Assembly (NCBI GenBank): GCA_036271855.1
Contig: DATAZV010000548.1
Span: forward strand, 1 to 17,197
Length of the DNA stretch: 17,197 bases
Reading direction: 5' to 3'
From: JAQGMJ01 sp036271855
GTDB taxonomy: Bacteria > Pseudomonadota > Gammaproteobacteria > Burkholderiales > JAEUOS01
Shown: piece by piece, positions 1 to 6,960 of the stretch
Layout: every line of letters starts with the position of its first letter
Numbering within the stretch: the first letter of the stretch is position 1
Position numbers and translations under genes: made by a program
The notes under the pieces: model-generated
What the model was told of the DNA's origin: nothing
What the model saw: only the letters and a program-made list of their open reading frames with translations
Database searches by the model: none

Positions 1-1
1 G

Positions 2-535
2 TTCTGGTCCGACAGCATCGTCATCCAGGGAGCCGACGGCAGCAGCCGCATCGAGGTCCCACTCTCCACCCCGCGGATCAAGGAACTGCTCATCGCCCTG
101 GCCGAGCAGATACCGCCCTACCTCTGGGATTTGCAAAGTGCGCGCAGGTTCGTCGTGCCCTTCCCGTGGATATTGACGGCGGTGCTCGGCGTTTGCTATG
201 CGGCCTTTACCGTCTGTGCCTATCTAGCCGGATGGATCTGGCTGACCGCCTTGTGCGTCGCCGGCCTGGTTGCGATTGCCGCCTCCATTCCATTCGCCGT
301 GCGCATCTATGAGATATCCCGCACCGGCGTGACCGTATTGCGCCTGGTTCGCGCCCGGTTTGTTCCCGCCGCCGAGATTGCCGCGGTCCAGCTCAAGCGC
401 GGTTCCGGCAAGGGGCCGTGCCTGTACGTAAGCCTGCTTCTCAAATCCGGCAAACGGGTGGTGTTGATGAAGGCCGAGCAGAGCGCCGTGGTGCTGTACC
501 GTGCCTTGCTCGACATGCAGAAAGTGCAGGCCTAG
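2..535 (+). CDS. Membrane protein with PH-like C-terminal domain (5' truncated)
   Basis: The reading frame is open from the first bases of the window to the TAG at 533-535, so the gene begins upstream; a TTG at 131 is an in-frame codon, not a convincing start. The visible 177 residues contain a hydrophilic stretch, then two adjacent hydrophobic segments (about codons 52-72 and 76-96) joined by a very short turn, then a soluble C-terminal part rich in short beta-like strands (YEISRTGVTVLRL, KRVVLMK) that resembles bacterial PH-type domains found in small membrane proteins. The stop lies 3 nt before the next gene's ATG, so the two are probably co-transcribed. I do not recognise a specific family and assign no function. 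The membrane topology is clear; the PH-like assignment is inference from strand pattern only. Confidence 0.6.
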   Translation, partial: FWSDSIVIQGADGSSRIEVPLSTPRIKELLIALAEQIPPYLWDLQSARRFVVPFPWILTAVLGVCYAAFTVCAYLAGWIWLTALCVAGLVAIAASIPFAVRIYEISRTGVTVLRLVRARFVPAAEIAAVQLKRGSGKGPCLYVSLLLKSGKRVVLMKAEQSAVVLYRALLDMQKVQA

Positions 536-538
536 GCC

Positions 539-922
539 ATGACCCGCGAAGACATCGTCAGCGAATTCAACCGCCTGCTCGACGATCACGTGGTCTGGCG
601 CCGCGGCCACTGGGACCATCGCTCCTACAAGCTGGCTTTCTTCAAACTGTTCCGCGCTGCCTACGAAGGCGGCTTTTTCCGCCTGCGCGGGCGCTACGCA
701 CTGACCGGCGAGCGCGTGCGCGAGGAGATCATCGAGACCTGGATCACTATGGCCTCTCCTAAGAACACTTATAAGCTCGGCCTGCTACAACAAATGGCCC
801 TGGAATGGGATGCTTGGCGCTACGCCTGGGACATGGACCCGGCGCGCAAGATGACCTCCACCGGACGCTGGAAAGACACGCAGGAATTGAAGGCGATGCC
901 GCCGGCCGGCAAATCGCACTGA
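539..922 (+). CDS. Hypothetical protein, 127 aa
   Basis: This small soluble protein starts at an ATG 3 nt after the preceding stop and ends 9 nt before hyuA, so it is likely part of the same transcript. It is rich in charged and aromatic residues (WRRGHWDH, YKLAFFKLFRAAYEGGFF, ALEWDAWRYAWDMD), predicted mostly helical by eye, with no signal peptide, no membrane segment and no cysteines. I do not recognise a family. Tight packing between two genes, plus codon use like its neighbours, supports a real gene rather than a chance reading frame. Its position directly ahead of hyuA could mean an accessory role for the hydantoinase-type enzyme, but nothing in the protein itself demonstrates that. Confidence 0.6.
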   Translation: MTREDIVSEFNRLLDDHVVWRRGHWDHRSYKLAFFKLFRAAYEGGFFRLRGRYALTGERVREEIIETWITMASPKNTYKLGLLQQMALEWDAWRYAWDMDPARKMTSTGRWKDTQELKAMPPAGKSH

Positions 923-931
923 CGGAAAGCT

Positions 932-2962
932 ATGAGCAAGATTGCAGGCATCGATGTGGGCGGCACTTTCACCGACCTGATTCTCGTCGACGACGAGACC
1001 GGGGAGGTGAAGCTTGCCAAGGTGCCCACCACGGTGGAAAACCAGGCCTTCGGTGTGCTGGCGGCGCTGGATGCCGCGGGGACCGACCTGCAAAGCCTGG
1101 CCGCGATCATCCACGGCACCACCACCACCACCAACGCCATGCTGGAGCGCAAGATCGCCCGCGTCGGCCTGATCACCACGCGCGGCTTTCGTGACGTGCT
1201 GGAACTGGGGCGGCGCACCCGGCCGAAAGCCTATGGCCTCACCGGCAGCTTCGTGCCCCTGATTGCGCGCGAGTTGCGCACCGAAGTCGATGAGCGCATG
1301 GACGCCGAAGGCACGGTGCTGCGTCCGCTGGACGAGACACAGGTGCGTGCGGCAGTGGAAGTGCTGCTCGAGGGTGGCGCCGAAGCGGTGGTGATCCACT
1401 TCCTGCATAGCTACATCAATCCCGCGCACGAGCTGCGCACGGCGGAAATCGTGCGCTCCCTGTGGCCCAATGGCTTTGTCACTGTCGGCCACACCGTGGT
1501 GGCCGAGTATCGCGAGTACGAGCGCGGCGTCACTTCAGCGGTGAACGCGGCGGTGCAGCCGGTGCTCTCGCGTTATATCGAGCGCCTGCAAACGGAACTG
1601 AAAAAACAGGGCTTCAGCAAGGAGCTGCTGGTGATGCAGGGCAACGGCGGCACCGTGGCTTCGTCGATTGTTGCCGAGGCAGCGGTGAACACCGTGATGT
1701 CCGGCCCGGCTTCGGGCGTGATCGCCGCGGCCTACACCGGCGTGCAATCGGGCTATCCCAACCTCGTCACTTACGACATGGGCGGCACCTCCTCGGATGT
1801 GGCGCTGATCAAGGACGGCCTGCCTTCGGTTTCCAGCGAACTGGAACTCGAATACGCGATGCCGATCCACGTACCGATGGTCGATGTGCATACCATCGGC
1901 GCCGGCGGCGGCTCGCTGGCCTATGTGGACTCCGCCGGCATGCTGCACGTCGGCCCGGAAAGCGCCGGCGCGACGCCGGGGCCGATCTGCTATGCGCGCG
2001 GCGGCACCCGGCCGACCATCACTGATGCCAACCTGGTGCTGGGGCGCCTGAATCCGGACAAGCTGCTGTCGGTGAAGAATCCGGTGCCGATGGCACGCAT
2101 CCGCGAACTGATGGTCGAGCACGTCGGCGCGCCGCTGGGACTGGATGCCGATGCGGCCGCCGCCGCCATCCTGCGCATCGCCAACGACAAGATGGCGGGC
2201 GCAGTGCGCATGGTCAGCCTGGCGCGCGGCCACGACCCGCGCGACTTCGCGCTGTTCGGGTTTGGCGGCGCCGGTCCCCTGCATGCGGTGGCCCTCGCCC
2301 GCGAACTGGCCATTCCCAAGGTGCTGATCCCGGCGCGCCCCGGCCTGACCAATGCACTGGGCTGCACCGTGGCCGACGTGCGCCACGACTATGTGCGCAC
2401 CATCAACCGCCCGCTGGCACAGGTGGGGGAGCGCTTGCTGGCCGAGGTATTCCAGGCGCAGATCGCCGTCGGCCAGGCCACCATCGCGCGCGAAAACGTG
2501 GCGGTCGAAAATATCCAGACCGTGCACCGGGCCGACATGCAGTTCCAGGGGCAAAGCCACATCCTCACCGTGGCGATCGACGACCTCAACATCAGCCTGG
2601 ATGATTTGCGCCGCGCCTTCGAAGCAGCCTACTGGCAGCGCTTCCATGTCGAGCTTTCGGAAATCCGCCCCGTACTGGTGAACCTGCACACTGCGGTGAT
2701 CGGCAAACGCAAGCCGGTGGCGCTGAAAAGCATCGCCGCCGCCACGCCGAAAGCCACGCTCAAGGAGGCCGAGGCCGGGCGGCGCAAAGTCTGGTTCGAC
2801 GGCGGCTGGGTCGATACCCCGGTGTACCGGCGTGAGTGGCTGCCGGAGGGCGCGGGCTTCGACGGCCCGGCGATCATCGAGCAACTCGACTGCACCACGG
2901 TAATCGAGCCCGGCAATCATGTCGAGCCGGACGCCGTCGGCAATCTCATCATCACGCTGTAG
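932..2962 (+). CDS. hyuA: Hydantoinase/oxoprolinase subunit A (HyuA family)
   Basis: Subunit A of the ATP-dependent hydantoinase/5-oxoprolinase/acetone-carboxylase superfamily, which with subunit B hydrolyses cyclic amides or related carbonyl substrates in the cytoplasm. The N terminus carries the ASKHA-type phosphate loop (GIDVGGTFTD, residues 6-15), followed by HGTTTTTNAM, GNGGTVAS, VMSGPASGV, YDMGGTSSDVAL, IGAGGGS and GFGGAGPLHA, all typical of the family. The 676 aa match N-methylhydantoinase A-type subunits better than the longer acetone carboxylase beta subunit (about 717 aa). The start has a GGAAAG ribosome site. The stop is 12 nt before hyuB. The substrate cannot be read from sequence; hydantoins, oxoproline-like lactams and caprolactam are all handled within this family. 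No transporter, hydantoin racemase or regulator lies next to it in the window. Confidence 0.9.
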   Translation: MSKIAGIDVGGTFTDLILVDDETGEVKLAKVPTTVENQAFGVLAALDAAGTDLQSLAAIIHGTTTTTNAMLERKIARVGLITTRGFRDVLELGRRTRPKAYGLTGSFVPLIARELRTEVDERMDAEGTVLRPLDETQVRAAVEVLLEGGAEAVVIHFLHSYINPAHELRTAEIVRSLWPNGFVTVGHTVVAEYREYERGVTSAVNAAVQPVLSRYIERLQTELKKQGFSKELLVMQGNGGTVASSIVAEAAVNTVMSGPASGVIAAAYTGVQSGYPNLVTYDMGGTSSDVALIKDGLPSVSSELELEYAMPIHVPMVDVHTIGAGGGSLAYVDSAGMLHVGPESAGATPGPICYARGGTRPTITDANLVLGRLNPDKLLSVKNPVPMARIRELMVEHVGAPLGLDADAAAAAILRIANDKMAGAVRMVSLARGHDPRDFALFGFGGAGPLHAVALARELAIPKVLIPARPGLTNALGCTVADVRHDYVRTINRPLAQVGERLLAEVFQAQIAVGQATIARENVAVENIQTVHRADMQFQGQSHILTVAIDDLNISLDDLRRAFEAAYWQRFHVELSEIRPVLVNLHTAVIGKRKPVALKSIAAATPKATLKEAEAGRRKVWFDGGWVDTPVYRREWLPEGAGFDGPAIIEQLDCTTVIEPGNHVEPDAVGNLIITL

Positions 2963-2974
2963 CAGGAGAGTCCC

Positions 2975-4666
2975 ATGTGCCAGACCCCTATCGATCCCGT
3001 CACCCTGGCCGTGCTGCAAAGCGGCCTGCAGCAGGTGTGCAACGAAATGGACCTGGCCTTCGTGCGCGCGGCCTTCTCGCCGGTGATCGCCGAGGCGCTG
3101 GACCGCTCCGACGGCATCTATCACCGCGACAACGGCGAGCTGATCTCGCAAGGCGAGCTGGGCCTGCCGGTGTTCGTCGGCACCATGCAGTTCTCGGTGC
3201 AGGCGGTGATCGAGCGGGTGAAGCAATACAACATCGCTGTCCACCGGGGCGACGTGTTCATCCTCAACGACCCCTATCTCGGCGGCACCCACTTGATGGA
3301 CGTGAAGTTCGTCAAGCCGTTTTTCTACCAGGGCAAGCTCTGGTGCTGGCTGGCCAACACCGGCCACTGGCCCGACACCGGCGGCATGGTGCCCGGCGGC
3401 TTCTCGGCCAATGCCACCGAAGTCGAGCAGGAGGGCCTGCGCCTGCCGCCGGTCAAGCTGTACAAGAAGGGCGAGATCGACGACGAGATTCTTTCCATCA
3501 TCCTGTCCAACATCCGCGTGGCGGACCAGCGCATCGGCGACATCAAGGCGCAGGCCGCAGCCCTGGCCACCGGCGAAAAGCGCCTCACGGCCGTACTCGA
3601 CCGCTACGGTGCCGATGTGGTCGATGCGGCCATCGCCGAACTCAAGGCACGCGCCAGCGCGCAAATGCGCGCCAAGATCGCCACCATTCCCGACGGCGTC
3701 TACGAGGGCGAGGCCTTCGTCGATTCGGACGGCGTGATCAACCAGCCCCTGCGCATCGCAATGAAAGTCACCAAGGCGGGCGACACCCTGCACTTCGACA
3801 TGAGCGGCTCCTCGCCGCCCTGCCGCGGGCCGATGAACAGCGTCATCGCCACCACCCGCTCTTCCATCTATCTCGCGGTCAAGCATGTGTTTCCCGAGGT
3901 GCCGATCAACGCCGGCACCTTCGCGCCGCTGGCGATCAAGGACCCCGAAGGCACATTTCTTTACGCCCGTTATCCGCGCCCGGTGTCGGGTTGCGCCGCC
4001 GAGGTCAGCCAGCGCATCGCCGAGGCGGTATTCGCGGCGCTGGCCAAGGCACTGCCGGAGCAACTGTTCGGCGCGCCGGCCGGCACCAGCGGCAACCTGA
4101 GCGTCGGCGGCACCGACCCGAAAAATGGCCGCCCCTACGTGATGTACGTGATTTCCGGCGGCGGCTACGGTGGCAATGCGCACGGCGACGGCATTTCCAA
4201 CGGCTGCTCGACCATCGGCATTTCCAAGACCACGCCGGTGGAAATCATGGAGCAGCGCTACCCGGTGCTGTTCGAGGAATTTTCCCTGCACGAAAATTCC
4301 GGCGGCGCCGGTGAGCATCGCGGCGGCTTCGGCGTCAATTACAAAATCCGCATTCGCCGCGGCGAAGCCACCGCCTCGATGGTGATGGACCACGGGCGCA
4401 CCGGCCCGCAGGGCGCGCAGGGTGGCGGCGACGGCGGCCTCAATACGGTGAGGATCATGAGGGACGGCATTGCCTACGTGCCGCCGCACCTGTCCAAAGA
4501 CCAGAGCATTGCCTTGAGCGAAGGCGACGTAATCGAAGTATCGACGCCCGGCGGCGGCGGCTACGGCGAGCCGGGCAAACGCTCGAAGGAATCGATCGAG
4601 CGCGATATCGCACGCGGCTACTACACGCGCGAGGAAGCGTCGAAAATGTACGGAGTGGCGCTGTAG
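2975..4666 (+). CDS. hyuB: Hydantoinase/oxoprolinase subunit B (HyuB family)
   Basis: The partner subunit of the upstream HyuA, 563 aa, the usual length for HyuB. It opens with the family signature DPVTLAVLQSGLQQVCNEMD, then FSPVIAEALDRSDGIY, a conserved NDPYLGGTH block and NTGHWPDTGG, histidine- and aspartate-rich stretches expected around the metal/active site. It ends with the glycine-rich PGGGGYG tail and a basic helix. The ATG is preceded by AGGAGAG, the strongest ribosome site in this operon, 12 nt after the hyuA stop, so translation of both subunits is likely coordinated. The gene converges on the anti-sigma factor gene with only 18 nt between the stop codons. Family assignment is firm; substrate is unknown. 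Confidence 0.9.
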   Translation: MCQTPIDPVTLAVLQSGLQQVCNEMDLAFVRAAFSPVIAEALDRSDGIYHRDNGELISQGELGLPVFVGTMQFSVQAVIERVKQYNIAVHRGDVFILNDPYLGGTHLMDVKFVKPFFYQGKLWCWLANTGHWPDTGGMVPGGFSANATEVEQEGLRLPPVKLYKKGEIDDEILSIILSNIRVADQRIGDIKAQAAALATGEKRLTAVLDRYGADVVDAAIAELKARASAQMRAKIATIPDGVYEGEAFVDSDGVINQPLRIAMKVTKAGDTLHFDMSGSSPPCRGPMNSVIATTRSSIYLAVKHVFPEVPINAGTFAPLAIKDPEGTFLYARYPRPVSGCAAEVSQRIAEAVFAALAKALPEQLFGAPAGTSGNLSVGGTDPKNGRPYVMYVISGGGYGGNAHGDGISNGCSTIGISKTTPVEIMEQRYPVLFEEFSLHENSGGAGEHRGGFGVNYKIRIRRGEATASMVMDHGRTGPQGAQGGGDGGLNTVRIMRDGIAYVPPHLSKDQSIALSEGDVIEVSTPGGGGYGEPGKRSKESIERDIARGYYTREEASKMYGVAL

Positions 4667-4684
4667 GCCGCCACGGCCGGGCTG

Positions 4685-5518
4685 CTATTTGGCCGGCGGT
4701 GCCGGCGTCTCGGCGGCGGCGCTCTTGCCTACCTGCTCGTACACCGCGCGCGCCACCGGCATCAGCTCTTCGCGCGCCAGGTCACCCGAGAGGGCATAGG
4801 CGCGATTGTCTTCGGCCCAGTAGAAATTATTCACGTTGCGCACGCGCTCGAAGCGGAAGGCGCTTTCACGCGCGCTGACCCCGCCGGGTGCCAGGGTGGA
4901 AAGGTAGAGCGTCAGGCGCTTGCCCGCGGCATTCTGGTACATGAACTGCGCCACCGGCCGGTCTTCGCCCGGGAGCAGGCGCCCCCCCACCAGTTGAAAG
5001 CCCTGCGGCCCCAGGGTCGGCGCCCGCACCGGCGTGGCCAGGCGGGTGGAAAGCCAGCGTGTCAGGTGCGCCTCTTCGTTGGCCGAAACCTCGACCGGGT
5101 GGCGCACCTCGGGGGAATACACCGCAAAGGCCACCGCGGCCCGCTGCGGCAGCGCCGCCATCGCATCACTCGCGGTAGCGGAGGAACCGCCGCCAAAGCG
5201 CGCGTGGCCAAACCAGCCGCCGGCGGTGCAGGCGACGGCCAGCAGCACGGCGCCGGCCGCCCGCCGGAATATCGACTGATTGGCGGCTGCGCGCCGGCGC
5301 GCCGGCCCGCTGCGCACCGTCTCCAGCATCGGTACCGGCACCGGCTCGCCCAGCAATGCGTCATAACGCTGGTGCAGCAGGCCGCGCTGCCGGCGATACG
5401 CCTCAGCCAGGCGCGCGCGCGCGGGGTCGGCCGCGACCCAGGCGGCAACCTCGCCGGCTTGCACCGGCGGCAACTCGCCGTCGATCAGGCGATGAATGTC
5501 GGTTTCAGAAAAGCTCAT
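4685..5518 (-). CDS. Membrane anti-sigma factor with periplasmic sensor domain
   Basis: A 277-aa single-span protein, the expected partner of the ECF sigma factor whose last 4 nt it overlaps (ATGA, 5515-5518), so translation is coupled. Residues 1-70 form a cytoplasmic anti-sigma domain (DIHRLIDGELPP at 7-18, AAWVAADPARARLAEAYRRQRG) of the RsiW/COG5662 kind, but without the zinc-binding HxxxCxxC motif, so this is not a ZAS-type redox switch. A hydrophobic segment at about 86-106 is preceded by RRRAAANQSIFRR, giving an inside-to-outside orientation. Residues 110-277 are periplasmic (YSPEVRHPVEV, YWAEDNRAYALSG) and probably sense the signal. In such pairs the anti-sigma factor holds the sigma factor at the membrane until released. 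The role is well supported by context; the signal is unknown. Confidence 0.85.
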   Translation of the reverse strand: MSFSETDIHRLIDGELPPVQAGEVAAWVAADPARARLAEAYRRQRGLLHQRYDALLGEPVPVPMLETVRSGPARRRAAANQSIFRRAAGAVLLAVACTAGGWFGHARFGGGSSATASDAMAALPQRAAVAFAVYSPEVRHPVEVSANEEAHLTRWLSTRLATPVRAPTLGPQGFQLVGGRLLPGEDRPVAQFMYQNAAGKRLTLYLSTLAPGGVSARESAFRFERVRNVNNFYWAEDNRAYALSGDLAREELMPVARAVYEQVGKSAAAETPAPPAK

Positions 5519-6033
5519 TTGACGACCTTCAACTGTACCTGCGTTGCGCCCGCCGCGCCGTTGCCTTCCAGCAGCAGGGCGAGCCGGGCGCGGCCGCGGG
5601 CCAGGCGCGACATCACCGTGCCGATCGGCAGGCCCAGGGTGTGCGCGGCTTCGTCATAGGAAAATCCTTCGAGGGTGACCAGCAGCAGCACCTCGCGCTG
5701 CTCGTCGGGCAGGCGTTGCAACGCGCTGTTCAGGGCATTGAGTTGCGCCAGGGTATCGGCGCTGGCGCCGCCGTCTTCCATCTCCAGCCCGGCGTCCGGG
5801 TCGAGCGACTCGGGCGCCAGCGCGGCGCGGCGCACCTGGTTGACGAAGACATTGTGCATGATGGTGAAGGTCCAGGCCCGCAGGTCGGTGCCGGGGCGCC
5901 ACAGCGCCCATTTGGAAAGCGCGCGTTCCAGGGTGTCCTGCACCAGGTCGTCAGCGCGGAAGCGCTCGCCCGTCAGCGCCCGCGCGTAGCGGCGCAGGCG
6001 CGGAATCAGGGCAACCAGCGCTTCCTGGTCCAT
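5515..6033 (-). CDS. ECF-type RNA polymerase sigma factor
   Basis: A 172-aa extracytoplasmic-function (group 4) sigma factor. Region 2 covers about residues 10-70, with the core-binding segment DDLVQDTLERAL (28-39) and the -10-reading helix LRAWTFTIMHNVFVNQVRR (51-69). Region 4 covers about 103-155, with LPDEQREVLLL and the -35-reading helix-turn-helix GFSYDEAAHTLGLPIGTVMSRL (ends near 144). There is no C-terminal extension. It overlaps the anti-sigma gene by 4 nt. The ATG sits 9 nt after the stop of the upstream Yx(FWY)xxD gene and has no clear Shine-Dalgarno sequence, so its translation may depend on the upstream gene, which would keep sigma synthesis tied to that message. The target promoter is unknown; see the GGGAATAA elements. 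Confidence 0.92.
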   Translation of the reverse strand: MDQEALVALIPRLRRYARALTGERFRADDLVQDTLERALSKWALWRPGTDLRAWTFTIMHNVFVNQVRRAALAPESLDPDAGLEMEDGGASADTLAQLNALNSALQRLPDEQREVLLLVTLEGFSYDEAAHTLGLPIGTVMSRLARGRARLALLLEGNGAAGATQVQLKVVK

Positions 6034-6042
6034 TGGGGCAGC

Positions 6043-6408
6043 TTACTTGGCGACGTGCCAGACGCCGTTGACGCCGTCACCGGTCTTGTCGCCGGCCTTG
6101 GTGTCCTTGGCCCAGAAATACAGCGGCTTGTCCTTGTAGGCCCATTGCTTCTTGCCGTCGTCGCGGCTGATCACGGTGTAGCCGGCTTCGGCCTTGTCGG
6201 CGTCGGTGGCCATCAGGGGCGGCCAGTTGGTGGCGCAGGGGCCGTTGCAGGCGGACTTGCCGCCGCTGTCCTTGTCGAAGGTGTACAGGGTCATGCCGTT
6301 GCTGCCGGTGAGCATGCCGCCTGCCATTTTCGCCGGCGGGGCAGCGAAGGCGGAAAGCGAAAGGCCGAGGGCGGCCAGGGCTGCAAGAGCGGTACGGGTC
6401 AGGTTCAT
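6043..6408 (-). CDS. Secreted protein with Yx(FWY)xxD motifs (COG4315/PF03640 family), soluble form
   Basis: A 121-aa exported protein of the family called 'secreted repeat of unknown function'. A signal peptide runs to about residue 23 (ALGLSLSAFA|AP) with no lipobox cysteine, so it should be free in the periplasm. The mature part has two copies of the Yx(FWY)xxD signature: YTFDKD (42-47) and YFWAKD (97-102). Between them lies a CNGPCATNWPP block with a CxxxC pair (C54, C58). RDDGKKQWAYKDKPLY is the other conserved stretch. The start has a GGAGACC ribosome site. It is the close paralogue of the lipoprotein 94 nt upstream and sits 9 nt before the ECF sigma gene, suggesting that it is either the target or part of the sensing arm of that sigma factor. 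The biochemical function is unknown. Confidence 0.85.
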   Translation of the reverse strand: MNLTRTALAALAALGLSLSAFAAPPAKMAGGMLTGSNGMTLYTFDKDSGGKSACNGPCATNWPPLMATDADKAEAGYTVISRDDGKKQWAYKDKPLYFWAKDTKAGDKTGDGVNGVWHVAK

Positions 6409-6457
6409 ATCGAGGTCTCCAGATCTAGGTTGAATCAGGCACGATGCCTGTAGGGCA

Positions 6458-6483
6458 AACAGCCGCGCGTGGCGCTTATTCCC
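6458..6483 (-). promoter_or_regulatory. Candidate ECF-sigma promoter ahead of the soluble Yx(FWY)xxD gene and the sigma operon
   Basis: On the minus strand, GGGAATAA (6483-6476) is followed after exactly 15 nt by GTT (6460-6458), 49 nt before the ATG at 6408. A promoter here would drive the soluble Yx(FWY)xxD gene together with the ECF sigma and anti-sigma genes, giving autoregulation. GGGAATAA occurs only here and at 6932-6939 by my reading. Confidence 0.45.
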
Positions 6484-6495
6484 GCGCGCGGCTGT
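6459..6495 (-). repeat. 11-bp GC-rich inverted repeat between the two Yx(FWY)xxD genes
   Basis: ACAGCCGCGCG (6459-6469) and its exact reverse complement (6485-6495) flank a 15-nt loop that contains most of GGGAATAA. On the transcribed minus strand only TTT follows the stem, so it is a poor intrinsic terminator. A smaller hairpin CAGGCA-CGA-TGCCTG (6436-6450) lies just downstream. Confidence 0.55.
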
Positions 6496-6502
6496 ATTGG
6501 CA

Positions 6503-6874
6503 CTATTGCTTGGCGAGGTGCCAGGCGCCGTTCATGAAGCCGTCGCCCATCTTGTCGCCGGGCTTCTGGTCTTTCACGAAGTAGTACAGGGGCTTGCCCT
6601 TGTAGGCGTACTGCTTCTTGCCGTCGTCGCGGGTGATGATGGTGTATTCACCGTAGGGCCGGGACCTGTCGGCGGCGATCATCGCCGGCCAGTTGGTCGC
6701 GCAAAAGCCGTTGCACACCGACTTGCCGTTGCCGGCCGTGTCGCGGTCGAAGGTGTACAGGGTCATGCTGGTGGCGCCGGTCAGGGCGCCGCCTTCCATT
6801 TTCGCCGGTGTGCTGGCACAGGCGGCTAGTGCCAGAGCCATAGTGGCGATGACAACGGTATATTGGGTCTTCAT
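6503..6874 (-). CDS. Lipoprotein with Yx(FWY)xxD motifs (COG4315/PF03640 family)
   Basis: A 123-aa paralogue of the next gene downstream, but with a lipobox (LALAAC, cysteine at residue 19), so it should be lipid-anchored. It lacks an Asp at +2 (A20 follows the cysteine), which in the usual rule favours outer-membrane sorting. The mature part carries YTFDRD (40-45), CNGFCATNWPA with CxxxC (C54, C58) and YYFVKD (97-102). These match the paralogue position for position and share most residues in between. The start has a GGGAGAAA ribosome site. The gene is separated from both neighbours by 86-94 nt gaps that each hold a GC-rich hairpin containing GGGAATAA. Family assignment is good; function is unknown. 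Confidence 0.85.
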   Translation of the reverse strand: MKTQYTVVIATMALALAACASTPAKMEGGALTGATSMTLYTFDRDTAGNGKSVCNGFCATNWPAMIAADRSRPYGEYTIITRDDGKKQYAYKGKPLYYFVKDQKPGDKMGDGFMNGAWHLAKQ

Positions 6875-6913
6875 GCAGTTTCTCCCTGGTTGAGGCGGAT
6901 CGCCTGCATGGTC

Positions 6914-6939
6914 AACATGCGCGCGGGCGGTTTATTCCC
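6914..6939 (-). promoter_or_regulatory. Candidate ECF-sigma promoter ahead of the Yx(FWY)xxD lipoprotein
   Basis: On the minus strand, GGGAATAA (6939-6932) is followed after exactly 15 nt by GTT (6916-6914), 39 nt before the ATG. The same layout precedes the paralogous gene. GGAA-type -35 boxes are common for ECF sigma factors, and the cluster encodes one. The element overlaps the arm of a 9-bp hairpin. Confidence 0.45.
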
Positions 6940-6945
6940 GCGCGC
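6919..6945 (-). repeat. 9-bp GC-rich inverted repeat between the TPR and lipoprotein genes
   Basis: GCGCGCGGG (6919-6927) pairs perfectly with CCCGCGCGC (6937-6945) around a 9-nt loop. It shares TTATTCCCGCGCGCGG with the hairpin at 6459-6495. No T-run follows on the transcribed strand. Confidence 0.55.
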
Positions 6946-6960
6946 GGAAAAACGCCGGAA

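Noticed and set aside
1117..1137. ACC triplet run in hyuA as a possible tandem repeat
   Set aside because: It encodes the threonines of the family's conserved HGTT..TN motif and is ordinary coding sequence.
1535..4489. A 984-codon open frame on the minus strand opposite hyuA and hyuB
   Set aside because: It is antisense to two genes with clear family motifs; the translation is rich in His, Arg, Ala and Gly with no recognisable domain, as expected from GC-rich third positions.
6459..6495. Calling the hairpin between the Yx(FWY)xxD genes an intrinsic terminator
   Set aside because: Only three Ts follow the stem on the transcribed strand, and its loop holds the repeated GGGAATAA box, so a regulatory or repeat role is at least as likely.
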